DNA from: Mesostigma viride
Taxonomy: Eukaryota; Streptophyta; Mesostigmatophyceae; Mesostigmatales; Mesostigmataceae
Reading direction: 5' to 3'
Length of the DNA: 64,000 bases
Assembly (NCBI GenBank): GCA_009746045.1
Contig: RPFO01000644.1
Location: 315,501 to 379,500 of the forward strand
How positions within the stretch are numbered: position 1 is the stretch's first letter; every line of letters begins with the position of its first letter. The notes below the pieces were generated by a model. That model ran no database searches, was not told where the DNA came from, and worked only from the letters and a program-made list of their open reading frames with translations. A program made the translations under genes and the position numbers. This document shows, piece after piece, positions 29,221 through 40,446 of this stretch.

Positions 29221-29635
29221 ACAATAAAACCGAGTCACAAGGAAATCGCTCACGTGGACAAGCGCGCTTGAGCACGTGAATAGGCTGCATTCATGATCAA
29301 CACCGCTGGAGTGGAGTTTTATTCATTAATTAAATTACTAATAAAACAGGTTTTCATACTCGAGTTCATTCGTGAAAAGCAATACTGTGTCATAAACAAC
29401 AAGTGTGGCACGGGAGTAGCAGTGTACTGCACGCGTGCTAACACACCTTCACCCAAGCGCGAACCTTCCGCATCCAGCGTGCAATGTCGGCACGGTGCGG
29501 GTGGGGTCGCGTGGTCTGCAACCGCAGCAAAACAGGAACAGGCGCGATAGATGCGTGAGTGACTAGCATTCCAATGGACACGCTACAAGGTCGCAGTAAG
29601 CAGGAATGCATTAGAAAGTTGACAGATTACCAACC
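29221..29635. other. AT-richer spacer after the capsid gene
   Basis: Contains AATAAAACC directly after the capsid stop and a second AATAAAACAGG near 29,340, both usable as polyadenylation signals. No gene seen. Confidence 0.5.
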
Positions 29636-30242
29636 TTACAGGACCTTCATGTAGTCTCGCATCAGGAAATAGGCGTTGAGGTTGGTCCTCACCAGGTCAA
29701 CCCACTGCTCCCTGGTGTGCCCCCTATACCCAGCCACCATCTGGCAGATGGTGCGGTGCAAGTGCCAATCCTGTGACTGGCAATCCTTGCTGCAGTACCT
29801 GACAGACAGGCACCCTGCACACTTGGTGAGCCTGACTCCAGGCTCCACCTGCCTACACCAAGAGCACGCCCTGTTGGCAATATCCCACGAATAGCCTGGG
29901 GGGCCTTGAAACTCCCCCCAGAGCTCGTCCGACTTCTGACGGCACGCGGGGCTCAGAATGAGCGACCCGTCGGAAATGAAGAAAGGGCATCTTGCCTCCG
30001 TCATCTCCTCCGAAGCGTGGGTTACAAACTCTTCCTCTAGAAAAACGGAGAAGGAAGAAACAAACTGGCTGGGTGGTACAAAATTGCACACCATACCCAG
30101 GAGCCACTGCCTCACCACACTGGAGGGCTCATCAATCAGAGGAAAGAGCAGGGTGGTGGCATATTCATCTGCCTCGTTGATAACGGGGGGCTCGACCCCG
30201 AATCCGGCGAATGTCTGTGCTCTGTCCATTCACTAGGAACTC

Positions 30243-30590
30243 GGCTTTGAGAATGGGTGAGAAATTGTGAGAAAAAGGGTGAGAAAGGTGAGAAAAAGGG
30301 TGAGAAATGGGTGAGAATGGGTGAGAAAGGTGAGAAAAAAGGGTGAGAATGGGGTGAGAATGGGTGAGAAAACACGTTTCTCACCCGGGTGAGATTGCCC
30401 CAAAAAGGTGAAAAAAGGGGAAAAACGTGAGAAAAATCTCAAAAAACAGGACATGAGATAAGTGAGAAAAACGGGAGGTGTGAAACGTGAGAAAAGTGAG
30501 AAAATCAGGACGTGAGAAAAGTGAGAAAAGTGAGAAAAACAGGACGTGAGAAAAGTGAGAAAAGTGAGAAAACACAGCGCTGAAAAACAC
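30243..30590. repeat. Left subterminal repeat array of the CACTA element
   Basis: Dozens of GTGAGAA units (GTGAGAAAAA, GGGTGAGAATG). They mirror TTCTCAC units at the other end and are expected transposase-binding sites. Confidence 0.85.
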
Positions 30591-33183
30591 ACCCATAATG
30601 CAATATGCTGGCAGCAGACACATGCATGCAGTGCCAGTAACAACCGCTGTTCAAAACAGCACGAACAATAATGATTTTTTCATTAAATGTTTGAATAATT
30701 TTAATGTTTACAGCTGCAAGAACCCGTTGATTCAACTATTCAACACTGTTATGGCGTTATGTACATCTTCGGCATTCAAATATGCCTTTTCAACACAGTC
30801 TGTTATGGCGTTATGACATCTTCGGCATTCAATGCCTGTTCAACACAGTCTGTTATGGCGTTATGACATCTTTCGCATTCAATGCCTATCATCAAATACT
30901 ATATGGTAGCTAGCTAAAAAAGCGGGCCGGTCGACAGGGCGTCACATGCTGACTTGAAAGTGGAACCGCTTGCATTTTACTCTCGTGGTCCCTGCAAGAA
31001 ATAAAGCAAACCGACACAATATACGCAAGAGGAAAAGAAATCAGATCCTTGACATAGATGTAAGCGTTCTACAAGGATCTTGAGCTCAGCACCACCTAAA
31101 AATCCATGCAGCAAATGTGTATGGCAAATCATAATTCCATCAACATACAATTCTACACATCCATGCATGCAAGAGGCCGGGGGAAAAAAAACAGGCCCTT
31201 GCAGATAAACATCTATACCTTCAAATGCCAAAATAATGACACCTATAATTCCCCCTAAAATGAAAGCAGTGCAAGAGACAAAAAAGACATCAGATCCTTG
31301 ACATAGACATCACCATTCTACAAGGAAGAGCTCACCAGCACCTAACGGTCCATGCAGCAAATGTGTAGAACCCAACACTCACTCTTATGGCAAAGCAGCC
31401 CCATGTGGCAAGGCAGCACCATACACATGAATCACACCATGCGCCAGATGTCACACGAGCAAGGCACAACGTTGTCGTCGGATCAGAAAGCAACAAACGT
31501 GAAAACGCTAGCGGCCCAAATCTGAGATTCCGCGGAACACAGAAAATAAGAAAGCTCAGAAGCTACCAGCAAGGGATCGAACATATGACCTTTGGCATGA
31601 TTTCGCGGCTGTGTGAGTCTCCTGATCCGAAGGCATCTCACTTAATTAACGTTTCGAAACAGCCAAACTGCGGAAAATCTCTTACCGGAGAGAGTTGCCA
31701 ATATCAAGGAGACAACCAGCGCAGGCCAGAAATCGGGAGAATCCGGACCATGGTAGCTCGAGCCTGCCGTTATCTTGTCCGCGTTTTCGAGTCGTGCAGG
31801 ATTATGAATATGAATGGAGATGGAAATGTGTAGCCTTGTGCATTGAAATTACGGCTGGCTGACGTGAAGAGCGACTACATGACCTACACGGTGGGGCCGG
31901 AAACGGCTTGCTTGATTGTGTTTCATCGTGGGCAACGAGTCCAACAACTACTTTCTCTGGGCGGCAAACTGCGGCAAATTGAACGCAAACCTCATCATGA
32001 AATCTTGACCGTCGAAATGTAACAATCCGACGACTTATGCAGTATGCCGCGTAATTTTCTGTTGCGGGAGAGCCGTTGGGCCGGTTCCCGACGCGGGCGA
32101 CCAGTGGTTTGCGTTAAGTTAACTTAGCTGAAGTTCCCCAAGCCGCATGATGGCTCTCATCGACGGCCTCAGTCTATTGACGCGTCGGCCCGATTTTGGC
32201 GGCACCCAATTTGACCCCAACGGCACCTACCGACAAAGGGCATACGTACGTTTCACGCGCACCACGACCTTCGAGCTCTGCTATGGCGGTGGTGCCGTGG
32301 GGCCCGCATCAGACTGCGGGCCCTTATCTGCTTTGGCGGTGCTGCCGTTGGGCCCGCATCAGAATTCAGGCCCTTTATGCATGCGGGCCATTAATGCATG
32401 TTACTTTTTTAGTCTTCTGCATACAAATATGAAGCAATGAGGTCGTGTCCTCTGGATTTTTGCACTGCAAATGGCATTTGCACCGTGTGCAGTTCCTGGA
32501 CGTTTGGAAACATGCATGATGGCATGTGGCTAATGTAATGACTGACTAGCTAGACCGTTTCAGTGGTTTTTCATTTGCGGGTATTTCCTCGTAAATGGTG
32601 GGAAAGCGATCGCAGCAATGGTTCTCACCACTAGACACTCCCGGCCAGTGAAGCTCGAAAAACACGCCCTGATCAAGCAAGCTGTTTCCGGCCCCACTGT
32701 ATAGGTCATCTTACAGTCGCTCTTTGCGTAAGCCAGCCATAGTTTCAATGAACAAGGCTACACATTTGCATACTCTTTGCTTGGTTATCGGTGTGCCTTT
32801 GTTTGGATGCAGGGGGGATCGCTGTGCTGACACAACGCGGCAAGGGATTTGCTGGTAGAAGATGCCCTTCCCAAGGCTGATTACAGCGACCCTGCGAATG
32901 GCGACGAGGCCTACTGGTGAGCCTTGTTTTTTGCAAATGCTACTTACGCCGTCTGCTTTGGTTTTTTTAATTCAGTCCTATTGAAAGGCGCCTTGGGATT
33001 AGCCATGCAATCATGTTTTACTGTCACAAAGCCAGCCCTAGTAATTAATATCTAGTTTGTTTGGTTTTACCCATCCGGGTGCCATGATCTTGCCGCCAGT
33101 AAAAGCGTCCTGTGTTGTATCTGTTCTATTTTTTTTAATAACCAATACTTGCAATAATAATACTCTTTGCTGGGTTATCGGTG
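30591..33183. other. Interior of the CACTA element without intact genes
   Basis: AT-rich. GTTATGGCGTTATGACATC repeats lie at about 30,748-30,890. A segment of about 90 bp near 31,827 recurs inverted near 32,660. Near 32,783 and 33,174 a segment of about 60 bp (GGTTATCGGTGTGC... GCTGTGCTGACACAACG) is duplicated directly, each copy containing a TGCAG acceptor. No open coding frame worth naming. Confidence 0.55.
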
Positions 33184-34145
33184 TGCGTTTGTTTGAATGC
33201 AGGCGAGATCGCTGTGCTGACACAACGTTCAACGTGCTTGCATGGGCATCATTAAACCTGACGCCGCTTGTGCCGCAAGGCATTGTAGCGGCGTGTGGGG
33301 GCGTGAAGCGCTACGCGGATTCTTTCCACAAAGTCAGGATACACGGGTTCAACTACCGCACGGAGGCTGCGGACCAATCCCAGGGAAAGCGGCACAAGAA
33401 TGCGGGAGTTGCGGTGCATGGCCCGGGCGGTGTAGACTTTGGTTTCATTACACACATTCTGAAGGCCAGGTTAGAGTACCCACGAGGGGGCTGGGAATGG
33501 CAGCTGTTGTTGAAGGTGGAGCTTTTTGATCGCCTTCATGTCGCTCACCTGCCCCACGAGAGGTTGGTGGTCATCAGCAGCGCACAGGCCCCCAGGTCGT
33601 CGTGCCTTGTGTTGCCAGGTGCAGTGAGCTCAGTTGGGTATGTCGTCGATGAATGCTATGCTCCCGAAATGGTGGTAATCCCTGCCAAACTGCCATGGAG
33701 CATGGCACATCAGGCGCAATCTGCCCTCAGTAACCATGTGTATCACAGCGTGGCAGCAGATTTCCCCACCATGCCGCAGTTTGAAGTGATTGAGGAGGGT
33801 GAGCCGATGCCACCGCCACCGCCTAGTGGCAAGAAGAAAGGCAAGAAGAAGGGGTCCAAGAAGAAGAAGGTGGCAGCGGCAGACCTAGGTGATGGCGACG
33901 TGGTGCGCCGCGCTGGCAAGGCACCTGCTCGAGGGCGCAGCCGCAAGCGTGGTGCTCCCACAGATGCTGGACCTAGCCAGCCCACCGTTGTAATTGAGGA
34001 GGTCCCTATGGCAAAGAGGGCCAGTGGAAGGCAGCGTAAAGCTGTGAACTATTGCGACACTAGTGGGGATGACACTATGTCATCAGAAGATGATGTTGAT
34101 GCAAGCAACCCCTCGGACAGCAGTTCTGAAGAAGATGACTATTGA
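33184..34145 (+). CDS. C-terminal part of a CACTA (TNP2-type) transposase
   Basis: Follows a TTTGTTTGAATGCAG acceptor, so it is probably an internal/last exon; the frame has no ATG of its own at the conserved start. FNVLAWASLNLTPLVPQG, then VRIHGFNYRT...KNAGVAV and VDFGFITHILKARLEY...LLKVELFD and YVVDECY match, in order, the pattern of the C-terminal domain of plant CACTA transposases (DUF4216-type). The tail has Pro-rich, Lys-rich (KKGKKKGSKKKK) and acidic segments ending SSSEEDDY. The N-terminal catalytic part is absent from this element. A near-identical copy lies inverted at the right end of the window. Confidence 0.7.
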
Positions 34146-34320
34146 TTTAATTTGGGCATGACAGCATTGTTTATGGAATGATGTGCTGTTTTATATTGTA
34201 TGACAACCCTATATTAATTGCACCTTTGTGCACCCTATAATGCATATCAAAGTGGTGTTGAGTTTTTTTTCACGTTCAGGACTTAATGAAATAAAGCTCA
34301 TGATTTTTCTCGTGTTACAC

Positions 34321-34624
34321 TCTTGGTGAGAAATTTCTCACCACGTTGACTTGTGATTTTTCTCGTGTTGGTGAGAAACTTCTCAATTTTCTCAATTTTC
34401 TCAATTTTTCGGACTTTTTCTCACCCATTCTCACCTTTTTTCTCACTTTAGGGTTTTTTCTCACCCCAATCTCACCAAAACCCCCTTTTTCTCACCAAAA
34501 TCTCACCCTGGTGAGATTTTTTGCCTAGCGTCTGCGGAAAAAAATTGAGATTTTTCTCAATTTTCTCAAAAAATTCTCACAAAAGGTGAGAAAATTGAGG
34601 GTTTTGAGAAAATTCTCAGAATCT
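34321..34624. repeat. Right subterminal repeat array of the CACTA element
   Basis: TTCTCAC and TTTTCTCAATTTTCTCA units, complementary to the left array and running up to the terminal GAGTTCCTAGTG. Confidence 0.85.
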
Positions 34625-34835
34625 GAGTTCCTAGTGTTCTGATGATTGGCAGTAAAACAGAGATGTGATCTGGGGTGACAATGTCTTCAAGCGCCTGAAG
34701 TTTGAACACCATCATCATCCTTTCATCAGCTAACACGTCCGATTCGCGCATTCCAGGCGGAATGGTGATTTCTAATAAAAGCACCCCATCGTCGGAAAGG
34801 ACCTGAAGGGTGGCTGGTCTCTCAACATAAGCCAT

Positions 34836-35839
34836 GGCTGGCTGGCAATGATACAGGCGACTTCCCACGGTCGGGTGCAAGGGATTGCTTCCTCCTTGCG
34901 GCTTTCTACCCAACTCCAACGTTTTTGGGAGGCGTGGGCGCATGACAGGCGTTTCGCCACAATGCATCCTCAATTTAACCCACGCTTTGGCCTACATTTA
35001 GGGGTCACTGTATAATTAAATAATATCAGGCGCTCCTATAAGTTAACGGAGCGTCGCGCCGTCCGGTACAGTTGACCGACCCTAGTGAATATTCGATTCG
35101 TACGGTTGAGTGTAGTACCAGCGAGTCAAATCTCCCGAAATTGCTGTAGTGGTATGTGGCAGGACAGGGGCTGAAACGCACGTGGGAAAAGGCGTCAGTC
35201 GCGAGAAAGATGTTGTAAGATTTGCACTGTCAGACGCCTGACGACTGGGGACTTGTAACCTGACGCACGTGGGAAAACGCGTCAGTCGCCCGAAATACGT
35301 GGCTCCCTGTTCAGATGCTCCTGGTGGATTGAAACCTCTAAGCCTAATTATCTGCCGGGTGGGCAGACAAAACGTGCTGTTCAGCATTACAGAATCCGGT
35401 ATTCCATTCCAAAAGTGGTGTTTAGCATTACAAAATCTGTGATCCATCAGATCACGTGTGATTGCCAGGTCACATAAGGCTGACGAATTGTCACGAATAC
35501 CACAAGTTATCGGAGGGATCTCGCTGAACCCTCCGTTTACGCCCTTTCTGACGTAAGCTGGGATCTTTTTTACCCTTGGATCTTGTTCAGAGGGCGCCTT
35601 GTCTCCCAAGTTTTCCAGAGGTTGGTCGCGCTGGGCAGGCAGAGAACTGGAGCCCCTCCGCGCCCGAATTGTATTAACAGGCGGCACACTGCACACAAGT
35701 GCACACCAGCCTGCCCAGTCCCCTGTAACAGGCGGCACACTGCACACAAGTGCACACCAGCCTGCCCCAGTCGCCTGTAACACAAATTTCCCACCCTTCC
35801 TGTCACATCGCCATTTGCCTGGAGGGGGGACGCCTGATA
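34836..35839. other. Spacer with short duplications
   Basis: Two direct copies of about 49 bp (AGGCGGCACACTGCACACAA...CCAGCCTGCCC) lie at about 35,680-35,780. Related strings ACGCACGTGGGAAAA and GCGTCAGTCGC occur twice at about 35,170-35,295. A long open minus-strand frame here is made of these duplications and is not a convincing gene. Confidence 0.45.
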
Positions 35840-38800
35840 ATGGATTCCGGACGGGTTGCTTTTCCAGTCACGTGTTTTAACACTCCAGTTGCGAATTTTG
35901 TGCATCATGTCGTGGGAAATGGCACCAAATCCCCGAAATTTGATATCACAGGCGCCTTCCATCAGATGGGATTGAAGAGTGATTACAACATTCGCAAGAA
36001 AACGGGCGAGAAGGTCATGATGCCGCCTGTTTTTGACGCCCATTGTGGCTGTGAAGAACACCAGTTTGTCCCCGTTTTGGAGGGACTGGAATGGATTCAT
36101 TACAAGAATCCCCAGCTGTTCTTTGCCATTTTGGAGGCTGGGATCAAGTCGGGAGCGTTTTCATTTGAAACGCCGACTTCTGCCGGTTCGGCTGTGTTTT
36201 CGGGCGCGCCCGGACCTTCCCAGGCGCGCCGTGCGCCCGTTAACGTATCTCGTATCATCCCAGCACTGCCTGAGATGTATTTTGGTGTGCTTACTCCCTC
36301 TCAGCTGGGGAGCAAGTACCAGAATTTTCACGAGGATTACACCTTTTTCGACCTGCTGGGCATGACTGTGGCACTGGCCAAGGCAGACAAACATCTACAG
36401 TTTTCTGCAATGTGTCCCAAGACTCCAAATGCCGCCTGCAGATCCGTGTTCAGGTCCAGTGTTTTTAGGCAGGCTGCAAGGTGCCTGGGCAGTCAGCTGG
36501 GGGGGAGGGAGGTGGCTGGTGTGCCAGAAATAGCAGGGATTTATTACCAGGCAGAGACTGCTATTCTGATGGCCGCCTGCATTTACCCCGAGCTCGCGTC
36601 GATGGCAGTCATCATCGCCGCTGAGATGAAGCTGGCAGACCCGCTGATGGTTGGCAAGTGGGCTGTAGATTATTATCCTGCGCACGGAACAGGGGGCTGT
36701 GAGTGCCACTGTCGCGTGGGGGCGGGAGCAGGAGGTCGCCACCAACCGCGCGCGCATGGTTGCTATCAAGCAGCAGCTGGAGGAGGCGCAGGAGCAGGTT
36801 TCTGATCTCAAGGTGAATTTGGAGGCGGCATCCTCTGTCGCTGCTGACAAGGAGGAGGCGGCACGGCTCGAGTTGGAGAAGATGCGCGAGGAGCTGAATG
36901 GGGAGACCGCCAGGCGGGAGGCGGAGAGGGTGCGCACACAGGCGGTGGAGGCGGATCTGGTGAAGGCACGGGATGCGCTGGAGGCGGAGCTGGAGAAGGC
37001 ACGGGATGCGCTGGAGGATGTGCAAGAGGAGCTGGCTGTGGCGACCACCTGGCACGAGGAGGATGAGGCGTGCTTGCAGGCGTCGCGGGCGGACCTGGCT
37101 GTGGTGCAGGCGGACCTGGCTGTGGTGCAGGCGGAGCTGGCTGTGGCGCAGGCGGGGCTGCAGAAGGCGCAGGCGGACCTGGCGGAGGAGGCGGGGCGCA
37201 CGCGGGGGGCGCAGACGGGGCTGGAGGCGACCCGGGCGGAGCTGGATAAGGCGCGGGCGGAGCTGGAGAAGATGGGGTCGGACCTGGCTGTGGCGACCGC
37301 CAAGCGGGCGGAGGAGGAGGCGCATTCGCGTGCGGTGAGGGCGGAGGGGGTGGTGCTTAGGAGTGCGTTGCTGTTGGAGCTGCAGAAGACGCAGGCGGAG
37401 CTGGAGAAGGCGCAGGCGGATCTGGAGAAGGCGCGGGCGGATAAACAGTATTGTGAGCTGTCTGTGCGCGCACTGGAGTTGTCGCAAGCTGTAAATCATC
37501 TGCTGGTGCGGCAGGAGGCGGTGGACGTGGCGCGGCAGCAGCAGCAGCAGGTGCGACAGCTGCTGGACAGGGCGCGGCAGCAGCAGCAGCAGGTGCGGCA
37601 GGAGGTGCCACGCCCCCTTGGAATTGGCGCACCCGCAGCCCCACCGCCTGCCGCCGGCGCTGCAGCCCCTGCCGCCGGCGCTGGAGCCCCTGCCGCCGCC
37701 GCTGGAGCCCCTGGTGCCGCCGCTGGAGCCCCTGCCGCTGCCCGGCCAGCACCAGCAGCCCCACACGCCGCTGCAGCCCCTGGTGTCGCCGCTGGAGCCC
37801 CTGCCGCTGCCCGGCCAGCACCAGCAGCCCCACACGCCGCTGCAGCCCCTGGTGTCGCCGCTGGAGCCCCTGCCGCTGCCCGGCCAGCACCAGCAGCCCC
37901 ACACGCCGCTGCAGCCCCTGGTGTCGCCGCTGGAGCCCCTGCCGCTGCCCGGCCAGCACCAGCAGCCCCACACGCCGCTGCAGCCCCTGGTGTCGCCGCT
38001 GGAGCCCCTGCCGCTGCCCGGCCAGCACCAGCAGCCCCACACGCCGCTGCAGCCCCTGGTGTCGCCGCTGGAGCCCCTGCCGCTGCCCGGCCAGCACCAG
38101 CAGCCCCACACGCCGCTGCAGCCCCTGGTGTCGCCGCTGGAGCCCCTGCCGCTGCCCGGCCAGCACCAGCAGCCCCACACGCCGCTGCAGCCCCTGGTGT
38201 CGCCGCTGGAGCCCCTGCCGCTGCCCGGCCAGCACCAGCAGCCCCACACGCCGCTGCAGCCCCTGGTGTCGCCGCTGGAGCCCCTGCCGCTGCCCGGCCA
38301 GCACCAGCAGCCCCACACGCCGCTGCAGCCCCTGGTGTCGCCGCTGGAGCCCCTGCCGCTGCCCGGCCAGCACCAGCAGCCCCACACGCCGCTGCAGCCC
38401 CTGGTGTCGCCGCTGGAGCCCCTGCCGCTGCCCGGCCAGCACCAGCAGCCCCACACGCCGCTGCAGCCCCTGGTGTCGCCGCTGGAGCCCCTGGTGCCGC
38501 CGCTGGAGCCCCTGCCGCTGCCCGGCCAGCACCAGCAGCCCCACACGCCGCTGGAGCCCCTGCCGCTGCCCGGCCAGCACCAGCAGCCCCGGCTGGCGCC
38601 GCCGCTGCTCACACTGTGCCGGCTGCCCCCCCTGCGCCGACCGCCCTGAGGTCCATGATCGCCTCCGCTGTCCAATCAGCTGCAGCGGTCTACACCGCAC
38701 CGCCCGCAGGCGACGGCATCGTCGAGGGAGTTGTGCCGCAGTACTACCACTACCCATTCGGGGTCGAAGAGTATCTTCATGATCGTCTCGGCCGCAAGCC

Positions 38801-39233
38801 GACCACCCTTGAGTTCAACCTGCTGGAGGGCAGGGTGATGGATCGGTACGTCAACAGGATCGACATGGCCGAGGGGGGGGACCCTGTGACCATAAACGTC
38901 CACTCCAAGCCCATGAGGTACATGTTCACCCAGCAGCACCTGGGGATGCTCGACAGGGCATTCGAGGCTGCCAAGCTCAGGCTGGCGGTCGGCGGCGACA
39001 TCCGCGCGCCGTTGGTGCCGGAGTCCCTTCCAGTTCGTCCCGTCTGTGGCTACGGCCCGCGCCCAGCATGGACCTACCCTGACACCCCGTCGCCTACCCC
39101 TGCGCTCGCTGTTGGTCCTGTGACCGGTGCCGCCGCCACCGCCGGCGATGACGAGACCGTGCAGGGGGCTCCCAAGCGCGTGAAGAAGGAAACCCGGGCT
39201 AGACTGTTGGTTGTTAGTTGTGTGGTGACATAG
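35840..39233 (+). CDS. Large coiled-coil protein with Ala/Pro repeat domain, one frameshift
   Basis: The first frame starts MDSGRVAFPVTCFNTP and encodes a globular region of about 285 residues (CGCEEHQFVPVLEGLEWIHY, IYYQAETAILMAACIYPELAS). At G5 (36692-36696) the frame must change by one base to continue as VSATVAWGREQEVATNRARM. Then come a Glu/Ala/Arg coiled coil of about 250 residues with many DLA.VQA units, a Gln-rich break, about 11 copies of a 23-residue Ala/Pro repeat, and a C-terminal globular region (YYHYPFGVEEYLHDRLG). Total about 1,130 residues. No named family. The GC content matches the viral block, so a viral structural protein is plausible, but host origin cannot be excluded. 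Confidence 0.5.
37750..38560. repeat. 69-bp minisatellite within the coiled-coil gene
   Basis: About 11 almost identical 69-bp units (GTCGCCGCTGGAGCCCCTG...), each encoding PGVAAGAPAAARPAPAAPH plus AAAA. 69 is divisible by three, so copy-number change keeps the frame. Long frames seen on the other strand and in the second forward frame are by-products of this repeat. Confidence 0.92.
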
Positions 39234-39607
39234 CTAAAGCCGCTGAAGTGCCGTGCCGCTATGAGCAAGGGCTGTTTTGAACTCTCTTTCATTTATCGTG
39301 GCCAGTTGTATTATGACAAGGGGCATGCCGTCCAGTACTCGTTGTGACTAAGGCCGTGGAAGCGCCGTGCCCGTATGAGCGAGGGCTGTTTTGAACTCTC
39401 TTTCATTTATCGTGGCCAGTTTACGCCAGCGATAACATTTTATAGATAGATTTCCTAGTGTCGACGCAATTTGCCGTTTGTATTATGCCAAGGGGCGTGC
39501 CGTCCAGTACTCATTGTGATTTTCATGGCAAAGGATTTTAATTAAATGGCAGCGTAATAAGTCAGCATAATTGCCTTTCCGGCATTATGGCTGCGTTTTT
39601 GTATTAT
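39234..39607. other. Spacer with a direct duplication of about 115 bp
   Basis: GAGGGCTGTTTTGAACTCTCTTTC-like text with TTTATCGTGGCCAGTT occurs near 39,260-39,306 and 39,375-39,420. GGGGC.TGCCGTCCAGTACTC occurs twice more. No gene seen. The TTTTAATTAAATGGC-rich right part may hold transcription end or promoter signals. Confidence 0.5.
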
Positions 39608-40399
39608 TTAATCGCACGCCTGGTGTTTGACCACGCGCGTTGATATGCGCCTGTTGTCTGTCTCCGTGTCGCTGTCCGACTCATCTTTCTTAGGGTCGTG
39701 ATGGAGGCTGGCATATCTCCAGTAATTAGAAGAGCCGACCCTGAACGGCGGCCTCGTCTCCGCCTTGTACCAAAAGATGACGTCTTCTAGCTTATTAGAC
39801 CCGCTGGTGTGGTCGATCACCAGGCATTCGTAGTTCTGCGTGCACTCGTTTAATATGTGGCAGAACGCCTCGAAGGTCGGCACGATGCCGAAGAAGTTCT
39901 TGTACAGCTTCTCCCTGTTCATGATGATGTTCTCCTTCAGCGCGAACACGTAATCGATGTTGCTGCGGATGACAGGCCACACGTTCATAGTGTACTGCGT
40001 GATGAACAAAAAGAAGATGTGCATGTGCCGCCCGTTGAGAGCTATTTCCTGGATGCACGGGTCGCGCATCACGGTGGCATCGTACACGCAATCGTCCATC
40101 ACGACGAACGCATGAGACACGTCGCCTCTCTTAGCCTTAGCCTTTAATTGGTTCTTGATGAGCGCCTTGAGAGCCCCGCGATTGAACTGGTTGTAGATAA
40201 ACAGCGACGGTATATACTTACCCCAATGCTTGTTAGACCCCTCCGTGCCAGACAACACGATACCGGAAGGGATGTGGCGCTTGTGGTACATGAGATCCGT
40301 TGCCAGCGTGGTCTTGCCAGAACCGCGTTTGGATACGATGCACACCACGCTGTCATCTTTTATGCGCGACGGGTCGAACTTCCTCAAGTTGACATCCAT
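39608..40399 (-). CDS. A32-type DNA-packaging ATPase
   Basis: 263 residues. Walker A is GSGKT (residues 26-30) after a hydrophobic strand IVSK; Walker B is HAFVVMDD with D102/D103; the later IFFLFITQY strand and the RSNIDYVFALKE stretch are typical of the NCLDV FtsK/HerA-like packaging ATPases. The enzyme pumps viral DNA into the capsid using ATP. Length is normal for the family and the frame is unbroken. The C-terminus is charged (ESDSDTETDNRR). Start is the ATG at the head of the conserved MDV.LRKFDP segment. One of the most conserved giant-virus genes. Confidence 0.93.
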   Translation of the reverse strand: MDVNLRKFDPSRIKDDSVVCIVSKRGSGKTTLATDLMYHKRHIPSGIVLSGTEGSNKHWGKYIPSLFIYNQFNRGALKALIKNQLKAKAKRGDVSHAFVVMDDCVYDATVMRDPCIQEIALNGRHMHIFFLFITQYTMNVWPVIRSNIDYVFALKENIIMNREKLYKNFFGIVPTFEAFCHILNECTQNYECLVIDHTSGSNKLEDVIFWYKAETRPPFRVGSSNYWRYASLHHDPKKDESDSDTETDNRRISTRVVKHQACD

Positions 40400-40446
40400 G
40401 CCTTCAAGTACAGGCCTAGAGAACTATTATTGCGCCGGTGACGAGC

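Larger units (their letters stand above)
30231..34636. mobile_element. CACTA-type (EnSpm/CMC) DNA transposon, 4.4 kb
   Basis: Ends are CACTAGGAACTC and its complement GAGTTCCTAGTG, flanked by a 2-bp duplication TT (30229-30230 and 34637-34638). Arrays of subterminal GTGAGAA (left) and TTCTCAC (right) fill about 300 bp at each end, as CACTA elements show for transposase binding. Inside are a C-terminal TNP2-like transposase exon, a duplicated exon-start segment and an internal inverted repeat (31,827-31,920 with 32,660-32,766). No complete transposase is visible, so it is probably non-autonomous or decayed. Confidence 0.85.
29636..34835 (-). pseudogene. MYND zinc-finger protein gene split by a CACTA transposon
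   Basis: The 5' part (34835 to 34637) starts MAYVERPATLQVLSDDG and runs to VLLPIIR. The 3' part (30230 to 29636) continues MDRAQTFAGFGVEPP to the stop. Removing the inserted element and one copy of the TT duplication rejoins the two frames exactly (I-I-R-M-D), giving about 262 residues. The MYND finger near the C-terminus has C-x2-C-x9-C-x2-C-x5-C-x3-C-x7-H-x3-C (CSWCRQ... YCSKDCQ... HRTIC). MYND domains mediate protein-protein contacts, often with proline-rich peptides. The gene could be host or viral; both are known to carry such proteins. Disrupted here. Confidence 0.78.

Noticed and set aside
27466..29253. 595-residue minus-strand frame opposite the capsid gene
   Set aside because: The capsid motifs on the plus strand are unambiguous; the opposite frame has no recognisable protein.
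35082..35783. 233-residue minus-strand frame
   Set aside because: Built from two 49-bp duplications and related short repeats; no domain and no supporting context.
36395..38757. Long minus-strand and alternate-frame ORFs (Gly/Arg/Ser-rich, Leu/Gln-rich) over the coiled-coil gene
   Set aside because: They are by-products of the GC-rich 69-bp repeat and the coiled-coil coding strand; composition and breaks fit shadow frames.
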